Assembly: GCF_019279795.1 (NCBI RefSeq)
Contig: NC_056732.1
Span: 185,457,342 to 185,521,341 of the forward strand
Reading direction: 5' to 3'
Length of the DNA: 64,000 nucleotides
Origin: Protopterus annectens
Taxonomy: Eukaryota > Chordata > Ceratodontiformes > Protopteridae
Below are positions 55,561 to 64,000 of this stretch, piece after piece (positions within the stretch are counted from its first letter, which is position 1; the number at the start of each line of letters is the position of its first letter). Position numbers and translations under genes: made by a program. The notes beneath the pieces are model-generated. The model ran no database searches. It worked only from the letters and a program-made list of their open reading frames with translations, and was not told the origin of the DNA.

Positions 55561-57750
55561 GATTGGGGAGTCTTCTAAGATTTGAACCATCTGTGGGAAT
55601 TTTGTATGCTTTTCCACATTTTCCACTGATATCCAGGATACTTCTGAAGATTCAAAAGGAATGCTCCAAGATCATTGTAGCAAGGTCCTTCTGGCCCAGA
55701 CAACAGTGGCTCTCCCTTCTTTTGGAAACAGCCAGGGGCAATTACCACAAGCTTCCTCATAGAGTAGATGTACTCCCACAAGGACAGGGGTGTTAGTACA
55801 CTCTGACCCCAGTCAGCTTCAACTGACTGTGTGGATGTTAGGGCCTTAATTGCCTTTAGGCAGTTGTTTGCTGAGGACATGCAGCAGGTACTAACGGAGG
55901 GAAGAAAAGCTGCTACTAGAAAACCTTATACTGGCAAATGGACAACCTTTTCTTCTTAGTGCCATCAGCATAAGTAGCACCCATTCAAGGCTAGTGTTTC
56001 TCTGGTTTTACAATATTTGTCCGAGTTACTATCCTTTGTTCTTTCTTACTCCTCCACCACCAAGGTTCTTTTATCAGCCATTTCAGCATTTCTGCTCACG
56101 GATCTCCCTCTTTCAATGCATTCCCATGTGAAAATTTTTTTGAAAGAGGTTTTGCATAAGGGATCTCCAAGAAAACTAGTGGGTATCCCTTGAGAGTTTA
56201 ATTTTGTGTTACGGGAATCTAATACTCACTCCATTTGAACAAGCCGAGCAGGCTGATTTGAGGTTTCTAACAATGAAAACTGTTTTACTGATTGCTCTGA
56301 ACGCTGCAAGATGAACATCTTGGTTGCAAACTCTTATGATGACTCAATCCTATGTCATTTTCTACAGAGACAGCATTGCTTTGAGAACTAATCCTTCTTT
56401 TATACCTAAAGTGGTATCCAAGATCACTTTAAGCAAGATTAGGTACTTACGTATTATCGCAACCACATTTCAAACGTGGTGTAATTGATAATGTCATTGC
56501 GGAACAAGTGTATGGGAGAGAAAAAGGGTTGTGTAAACTCCAAATAACTTGGGTAAACTCCAAATAACTTGGGTATTACATGGGTTCTGAAAGGGGAACA
56601 GGCATAAAGGGTAAATTCCTCTTCCTGGGGACTGTCCATTGCCAATGACACTGAAAAGTAAAAATAAACTGGCCACTGCAACACATACTGCATATGTATT
56701 TTAGTACCTACTGACTTCCATCCTGAGATCATCCGGCTGCCTTGGTAGACAGTCACACATTTTATGAGGACCATACCAAAAAATATGTGTAAAAAAGCTG
56801 GACATTGTGTGCAAATCTGGACAGTTGACAGGTATGTATAGCTGGAATGGCAGTCACACACAAATGTGAAGTCATTACACTGAAGCAATCACTCGCACTC
56901 GGAAGAAAAGCAGCAGTTATGTGCAACGGGCCAGTTCATGTCTTACTCCAGGAAAATGATCAGTGCATGTCACATTGTACAAACTGAAAATGGACTTTAC
57001 CAGTTTTAACCTGTGCATTCACTTTTCACCCTTAACTGAAGGGAAGGTCTGCCTGCTAGGTAACGATGACACACATTCGTGTCAACATGGTGGTGCATGA
57101 TATCTGGCGGAAACCTAAAATAATTGGAGGAGAGGAGGCTAAAGATCTGTGAATATTTTCAAAATTTCTACAGTTTGCAATTGACACAATTATGTCAAAT
57201 GCTTTTCTCACCACCTGAACACCACACAAGTAGTTGGTGCTTACATATTATCGGTTAGAAAAGTGGTTGCAATAATACGTAAGTGCCCAACATTATTCAT
57301 CTCCCTGTTTTCTTTCCTGAACACAAAAATGAAGGAGAAAAGATACTCCACACCTTGAATGTCCACACTCAACTTAGGTACTATTTTGACAGAACAAAAT
57401 CTTCCAGATCTTTTGGTCAGTTGTTCATTTCTTGGGAAGGTAAGAAGAACAACCTATGTCTACAGAGAATATTTCTAAATTGTTCTCTGGGTATTACATT
57501 TTGTTATTATCACCACAACTAAGCTATTCCAGTCAGTGTTAAGTCTCATCTTACAAGGGCCTTGACTTCATCTATGGCTTTTTGGAAAGGATTGAATTCT
57601 AGAAGTATTCTAGAAGCAGCAATTTGGTCCTCTGTATATACTTTTAAAAATCAATACAAGCTTGATTCCTTCTTTAGGTCTAGATCAAGCTTTGCTAGGG
57701 CCATTATCCAGGGACTCCTGAATGCTTCTCTTTCCACCTCTCAAATGTAG
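55560..57750 (+). pseudogene. DIRS C-terminal region and tyrosine recombinase, split
   Basis: 55590-55800 reads FPLISRILLKIQKECSKIIV and FWPRQQWLSLLLE, the DIRS segment before the recombinase. The recombinase N-terminal part follows (EGRKAATRKPYTGKW near 55890, LQYLSELLSFVLSYS near 56010). After the insertion at 56442-57287 it resumes: TQLRYYFDRTKSSRSFGQLF, VKSHLTRALTSSMAFW (the H-x-x-R box) and TFKNQYKLDSF (catalytic Tyr candidate) near 57540-57670. The N-terminal Arg box was not located. Stops and shifts throughout. Confidence 0.8.
56442..57287. mobile_element. TIR element inserted in the DIRS recombinase
   Basis: The left end GGTACTTACGTATTATCGCA and reversed right end GGCACTTACGTATTATTGCA match, followed by ACCAC on both. 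The right terminus is itself a hairpin (57237-57258 with 57262-57285). The interior holds a piece of the ATACCTCTCAAC MITE family near 56740-56840 (AAATCTGGACAGTTGACAGG). No transposase; TSD unclear. Confidence 0.75.
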
Positions 57751-57807
57751 TAATTAAGGGTAGTCTACCCCTATAGATAAGGCTACTGCATTAGAGATCA
57801 GTATGAT

Positions 57808-58088
57808 GAACATAGTACAGTTGTGTAAGTAAACTTAACATAACAGTAGATGTTCAAAAAATCACTGCTACAGTTGCCACTACCTTCCTTCATCCCTTTG
57901 TGCTTTTTGATTAAACCAACCCAGCTTGAGCTGCCTAATGGTATGAGTGCATGGAAAGTGCGTGAAGTTTTCGAAACTGGCTGACTTTTATATCCTTGCA
58001 CAATATAGTTGATATATTTAAGACTACTGCAGCAGTGATCATTCAAACATCTACTGCTACAGTCAGATTACTCACACAACTGTACTTT
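57808..58088. repeat. Inverted repeat at the DIRS 3' end, TA-flanked
   Basis: The left arm CAGTTGTGTAAGTAA ... CAGTAGATGTT (57810-57850) is inverted in the right arm (58046-58085), with TA outside both. It may be the DIRS internal complementary region with the terminal repeat, or a mariner-type MITE; the centre also carries the right DIRS inverted end. Confidence 0.7.
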
Positions 58089-59299
58089 CCGAATAGATTT
58101 AATTAATATGCCCTTGTTATAAACATGTATAAAAAATAATGTTCGCTGAATATTGAATAAAAAATGATCAACCCCAGAAGTAAAAACAAAATGATGTGTA
58201 ATGAATGGCAGAGAAGACACTAAAGGTCAAAATTAAAGCTTATGTGCTGCAATTAAGTCATATAAAACTAACATCATAATCTATGACTCTGTTATGCAAT
58301 TCCATCATGAATTTGGAATTTCCACTTACTACATTCCATTGTGCATACTTACTTATCAAGTTAAAGACAGACTCTTTTTTGCAAAAGGTTTATGTGTAAG
58401 AATTTTAGATAGGTGAATGACAGAATAGGGTGATCACTCTAATCTGGAATCTCATTTTCTCCACGCTGCTATAAACTTAGTTAATCGGTTTAAATGGATG
58501 CAGTGGGCAGAGATCAATTCATTATGGTATGTCTAAGCAATACCCTCCTACCAAAGAAAAATATTGAAATGCCAGTTCAGGTCATTGTATCTTCTGCCTG
58601 AAGAGTTTTGACTGAGTGACCTAGCCTTTGGGCAGATGGCTTCATGGCTGAAGTCAGAGACCCATAATTGTTAGTCCCAAAAACTGAACATATCATTCAA
58701 AGAGTTGCTATTACACTGAATATCAAAACTTACTGTAAAATGATTAAACTATTTTTTGCTGAAGGACTTTGCCCATGTACCTCCAGATGTGGGGAGCTGT
58801 ACCCCGCATCCCTGCTACAGCATACAAACTCCAAGATGAGTAAGGCAATACTCCATGTTACCAGATTCTCATGGCTCTCCTATTCACAACTTTGTGGTTG
58901 TAATCATAGACTTATGACGCTACCTCTGCCTTGAGAAACACAATTTGATACAAATTAGCAGTTCTGTCAACTGGGTGAGGTGAGAAAAATGTATCTTGTG
59001 TTAGGTACAGCTGGAATGTTGAAAGTAAATTGTGAAATAAGGCAACATTTACTGAATTAAACAGGCTTACAGCACTGACAACTGCAAATGTTCTTGATCC
59101 AAAACAAGCAAAGATAACATGGTGAGAACTTGTAGAAATTATACCAAAATGTAGCATTTTGCCACGTAGTAAAGTCAGATTAAAGATGGACTTGGGAATA
59201 CCCTGAAAGTTTTTATAAGATGTACTTAGCTTAGTTATCTCATAATATGTGAAACATATTGGGAAAAAATAATATGGCGAGTCTATAACTCTAGGATCT
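58089..59299. other. Unassigned
   Basis: No coding similarity or repeat family recognised. Confidence 0.4.
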
Positions 59300-59318
59300 T
59301 TTGTGTGTGTGTGTTTAT

Positions 59319-59370
<52 letters not shown>

Positions 59371-59405
59371 CGTGTGTGTATGTGTGTGTGTGTGTGTGTG
59401 TTTAT

Positions 59406-59453
<48 letters not shown>

Positions 59454-59466
59454 CGTGTGTTTGTTC
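59300..59466 (+). repeat. Duplicated compound (GT)n microsatellite
   Basis: Two GT tracts each start after TTTATGG and end with TATGCGTGTGTG, about 90 bp apart, so the whole cassette appears duplicated. Confidence 0.9.
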
Positions 59467-60766
<1,300 letters not shown>

Positions 60767-61116
60767 ACTGGGTGGCCACAGTGGTGCAGCGGTTAGCATT
60801 GCCGCCTCACAGCAAGAGGTTCTCTGGTTCGATCCTCGGCTGGGGTGCCTTCTGTGCGTAGTCTGCATGTCCTCCCTGTGGTTGCATGGGTTTCCTCTGG
60901 GTGCTCCGGTTTCCTCCCACATCCTAAAGACATGCTGTAGGTGGATTGGACACTCTAAGTTGGCCCTAGGCATGAGTGCGTGTGTGTGTGTGCCTTCTGT
61001 GGAAGGTTGGGCACTGGGCTAGCAACTCGACACTGTAAAACTCCACTGCCAATCATGAGTGGACAGGTGATCCGCTGTGGCGACCCCTAACTGGGATAAG
61101 CCAGAAGAAGAAGAAG
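60767..61116 (+). mobile_element. Full-length tRNA-derived SINE (350 bp) with RTE-like tail
   Basis: Perfect 14-bp TSD ACTAGACGTTATAC at 60753-60766 and 61117-61130. The A box is TGGTGCAGCGG (60783-60793) and the B box GGTTCGATCC (60827-60836), a Pol III internal promoter. The body has GTGCTCCGGTTTCCTCCC. The 3' end GTGGCGACCCCTAACTGGGA, GCCAGAAG plus (GAA)n is close to the RTE LINE terminus at 38.95 kb, which probably mobilises it. Confidence 0.93.
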
Positions 61117-61254
61117 ACTAGACGTTATACCCTAACAGCGATGCTGTTTAGATCTATCTACAATCTGAAGTAATATTTTGGAGGACAGTTTTAGAAGACT
61201 GTACTGTTTACACTGATGGTATTTCTCGCAACTACTTTTGAAATATGTTGTTTA

Positions 61255-61390
61255 TATGGGAGTCGGTGTTTTGAAAGTCATGCATTTGAAAGTCGATTAA
61301 TTGAACAGTCAGTGTTGTGAAATTTCGATGTAATGGGCTCGGTCTTTTGCAAGTCGGTCTTATGACAGATCGAGCAAGTGAAGTAGACCC
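61255..61390. mobile_element. Partial MITE of the GGGTCT type
   Basis: The right end, reversed, is GGGTCTACTTCACTTGCTCG abutting (TA)-rich sequence, like the ends at 27570 and 31760. The interior repeats GAAAGTC/CAAGTCG words. No left terminus found. Confidence 0.5.
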
Positions 61391-61407
61391 ATATATACGT
61401 ATATATA

Positions 61408-62707
61408 CATACAGAAAACTGGATGCACCAAAACCACCTCACTCTCAATGCAAATAAATCTAAAATCCTACTATTCCCCCCTCTAAGACCTACTCCTATA
61501 ACAAAAATGAATTCAAAGTCCTTAGTCCAACTCACCCATAGAAGTGGTATCTTCTGCAAAACTCCTAGGCATAACTGTTGATGAACTCCTCAAGTTCGAC
61601 ACCCACATTCAACAAAACATTTAAAAAACCCACCAAAAGCTAGGTATGTTGTATAGGAACAATTGCTTTCTCTCTAATTCCACTAGGCATACTTTGGCCA
61701 CTACATATCTTCTTCCTTCCTTATTATATGGTGCTCCTCTCCTAACCAATCTGTCCGCCTCTATGACCTCCAAACTAGAAACCTGCTACAATAAAATCTC
61801 TAAATTTGCCACCAATTCCAAACATTCCACCCATCATTGCCTCACCCTTCAATCCTTGAATTGGCTAGAAATTTCTAACCACATGGACTACCTGCAACTA
61901 TCCACAGCAAATAGACTTATATTTCATCCCACAAAATGCCCTGCTCTAGCTAATATCCTTCTTCCTTATATTCCTAACAGGACACTTAGATCTGAGCACT
62001 GGAATCTAATTGCTATCCACAAACCTAAGCGCCCTGCTGGCCATCTGCTCCTCTCTTATGGTCTAGGCAAAAAATGGAATTCCCTTCCCTCCACACTAAG
62101 AACCACATCTAACTCTGACAACTTCAAAAGCCAACTTTTCAAACACTTGTCCACTAAATGGAAATGCACCTGCCTCCACCCTACTTAATCCTTGCTATCT
62201 CTATGCCCTAGGGGTCCATTCCCCTGGTACACAGCTCTCAAAATCTCCCACAGTCTCATACCTATAACCCTTTACAAGCCTCTTTAACTTCTTTAGCTTC
62301 ACTATCTTTAACCAACTTAAATTCCTAGAGCTGTGCTCACTTGACTAAACCTATAATTAATGTAAATATTGTGAATAATTTTCTACTTTCTACTTTAATT
62401 ATGTATATAAAGCAAGCATAATCTGATTCCTCAATACATGTAATTTAACTGACAATCACTGTCAACACTCATTTTTCCTTGCATTAAAAGTAACTGAATC
62501 ACCCTTAACTTCTGTCTTAACAGATTCTGCCAACTATGCTTGTTGTAAATTCTTATTTGTGTTTCTCAATACAATGTTATCTTGTATACTCCTGCATTTT
62601 ATTGCAATTGAACTTGTACAATGCTTTCTTGGAAATTTTCTCCCCGGGCCTCCACTGAAAATGGGTCATGTTGACCCAATGGACTTCCCCGGTAACCAAA
62701 TAAATAA

Positions 62708-62713
<6 letters not shown>
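61408..62713 (+). mobile_element. Third L2-like LINE, 5'-truncated
   Basis: It retains the end of the RT, C-terminal domain, 3' UTR and terminal module (TTTTCTCCCCGGGCCTCC, then CCCCGGTAACC) with (AAAT)4. It starts in and ends beside TA-rich simple sequence, so a TSD cannot be read. No 43-bp array is present in its 3' UTR. Confidence 0.85.
61411..62188 (+). pseudogene. L2-like LINE RT end and C-terminal domain
   Basis: ENWMHQNHLTLNANKSKILL (61412) is the segment after the catalytic block. A shifted frame then gives the thumb, and 61646-62188 is open: YRNNCFLSNSTRHTLATTYL, LETCYNKISKFATNSKHSTH, CLTLQSLNWLEI, KKWNSLPSTLRTTSN. The last matches TWNSLP at 6450, so this domain is intact here. Confidence 0.85.
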
Positions 62714-62759
<46 letters not shown>

Positions 62760-62807
62760 TTCTGTACATATGTATATGTATATGCATATGTGTGTGTGTG
62801 TGTGTGT

Positions 62808-62877
<70 letters not shown>
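62711..62877. repeat. (TA)n-(TG)n-(TA)n microsatellite
   Basis: TA 62711-62757, mixed TATG/TGTG to 62812, TA to 62875. It grew from the LINE tail or was its target. Confidence 0.95.
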
Positions 62878-62878
<1 letters not shown>

Positions 62879-62899
62879 CACACATATATAGGTTCACTG

Positions 62900-64000
62900 A
62901 AATTTTAAAATTTCAAAAATAGCAACAGGTACAGGACCGAAAAGAAAAACTAATAATCAAACAAACGGTCCACGCAGCAGCAGGTGTCAGCCAGTAGAAA
63001 GGTTTACTTTTTTAAAAATTCACCACAAGCGCTTTCACCCTGACAACAATACAGGGCTTGTTCAAGTGTAAATGCAAACATAAAATCAGGTCTATAAATA
63101 TTCCCATTCATGAAAAAAGTGCCAGAAAATTTAAAGAGTCATTCTAAAACCATAACAAATGTTACACAATAACCCACAAGTAGATGTAATCAAAAGCACA
63201 TTTTACAATCGTCCCTATACATTAAGTAACATGTTATAAATACATTACAAATATTTACTCATACATTTTTAAGCATAAAAAGCTTTTCACAACATAAACC
63301 ACAAAAGATGTATGACAATTTGATTTATTACAATTTTTCACTTTTTTGCTTTAAGTAGGCTTTGATGGAAATATGATCGTTTAGACCTGGGGGTTGGAAT
63401 GCATTCAGTTTCAACTGCCAAAAGGTTTTGCTGCAGCCTAACCAGTTCTCCCAATCTCCCCCTCTGGGATCCATGCATACATGTTCCAAAATCCCAAAAA
63501 GAAACCTACATGACTGGGTTCCGTATGCAGGTGCCTATATTGTGCACTATTCAATTTTTTCTTTTTAATGTTTTAAGTATGTTCATAAATCTGCTTTTTT
63601 AGTGCCCTTTCAGACTTTCCAATGTAAAATGCTGGGCAGTCCTTACTTAAGGCTAAATATACTATACCCCTAGTCATACAGTTACCTTTTCTGAACTGTA
63701 TTCTACTTTTTGCATAATTGTCCAAAGTGATATTTGCCACCCCTATGATATACTTACAATAACCACATCTACCACATCTTCTGGTACCTTGGTCCACACT
63801 CCGGTCACTACTCCTTTCAAAAAGGTTTTTTAAGTTAATCCCTGTCTTGTAAACAAAATTAGGGTTCTCCCCTACCTTACGTACAATGTCATGATTAAAT
63901 CATAACATTTTCCAGTTGTTCTCAATAACATATTTTATGTCCCTAGATACTCCACTGTGTTGCAAAACCAATGCCCTCTTCAAATTCTTTTCTCTACTAG
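62900..64000 (-). mobile_element. Penelope-like element, 3' part, continuing beyond the window
   Basis: Coding lies on minus from 64000 to 63328, followed by a 3' UTR to about 62930. The UTR has CCCTG/CAGGG stem then TGAAAGCG (63010-63060 reversed), the same place and style as the 3' UTR hairpins at 26.06 kb. Confidence 0.8.
63328..64000 (-). pseudogene. PLE GIY-YIG endonuclease end (5' part outside window)
   Basis: The minus strand reads CGRCGYCKYI (Cys linker, about 63770), GIVYLALSKDCPAFYIGKSE and ALKKQIYEHT (GIY-YIG with Tyr, Tyr-Ile-Gly), a frame change near 63570, then FWQLKLNAFQPPGLNDHISI and KAYLKQKSEKL to TAA at 63328-63330. The Arg of the RxxEH box reads as Gln (KKQIYEH), which would impair catalysis. 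Frameshift plus this change indicate a dead copy. Confidence 0.85.

Larger units (their letters stand above)
53038..58088 (+). mobile_element. DIRS-like tyrosine-recombinase retrotransposon with inverted ends
   Basis: Inverted terminal sequences of about 150 bp match at 53047-53200 and 57890-58043: TGATCACTGCTG, CAAGGATATAA, CACCTTCCACATGC/CACTTTCCATGC and AGGCAGCTTAAGCTG/AGGCAGCTCAAGCTG. Between them lie gag-like, RT/RNase H and tyrosine recombinase remnants, all on plus. Inverted ends plus a tyrosine recombinase instead of DDE integrase define DIRS. The recombinase is split by a TIR element at 56442-57287. Confidence 0.85.

Overview
The window is eukaryotic and almost certainly vertebrate: AT-rich, heavy in (TA)n, (GT)n and (TCTA)n microsatellites, and made nearly end to end of transposable elements. 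I found no host protein-coding gene, tRNA, rRNA or CRISPR. CR1 and L2-like LINEs occur with an L1/Tx1-like LINE, an RTE LINE, Penelope-like (PLE) elements, a DIRS-like element, a PIF/Harbinger remnant, tRNA-derived SINEs and several MITE families. This mixture suits a large, repeat-rich genome such as lungfish, amphibian or another fish-grade vertebrate; the species is inference.

Layout: 1-3.46 kb, decayed L1/Tx1-like LINE. 3.46-8.15 kb, PLE remnant (-) split inside its GIY-YIG domain by an L2-like LINE (+) that carries a 6 x 43 bp minisatellite. 9.1-11.4 kb, tandem CR1 3' ends (-), then a second L2-like LINE. 11.4-12.2 kb, CR1 fragment split by a 170-bp palindromic insert with a 15-bp target duplication (TSD). 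12.7-13.5 kb, 16 x 51 bp minisatellite. 14.2-20.6 kb, microsatellites, a foldback repeat, a CR1 fragment, a MIR-like SINE, a pogo/Tigger-like MITE and diverged tandem repeats. 20.7-28.6 kb, a CR1 (+) interrupted by a nearly intact two-ORF PLE and by a 702-bp MITE with telomere-like interior repeats. 28.7-33.2 kb, CR1 fragments, microsatellites and a multi-hairpin element. 33.2-47.3 kb, one CR1 (-) split by a 10.1-kb hAT-like insertion that holds an RTE LINE (itself holding a TTAA MITE), a second CR1, several copies of one MITE family and a SINE. 48.8-50.9 kb, SINE, Harbinger transposase remnant and a 9 x 51 bp minisatellite. 53.0-58.1 kb, DIRS-like element. 59.3-64 kb, (GT)n tracts, a full-length SINE, a third L2-like LINE and the 3' part of another PLE (-) running out of the window.

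The coding regions belong to selfish elements and nearly all carry frameshifts or nonsense codons. The PLE at 22.26-26.22 kb is best preserved: one in-frame TAG and one single-base frameshift. The elements interact mainly as parasites of each other: SINE 3' tails match the RTE and L2-like LINE tails, and nesting reaches four levels.

The strongest unusual observation is that this PLE is flanked by 622-bp direct copies (4 mismatches) of its CR1 target whose edges coincide exactly with the PLE ends, as expected of an extraordinarily long target-site duplication.
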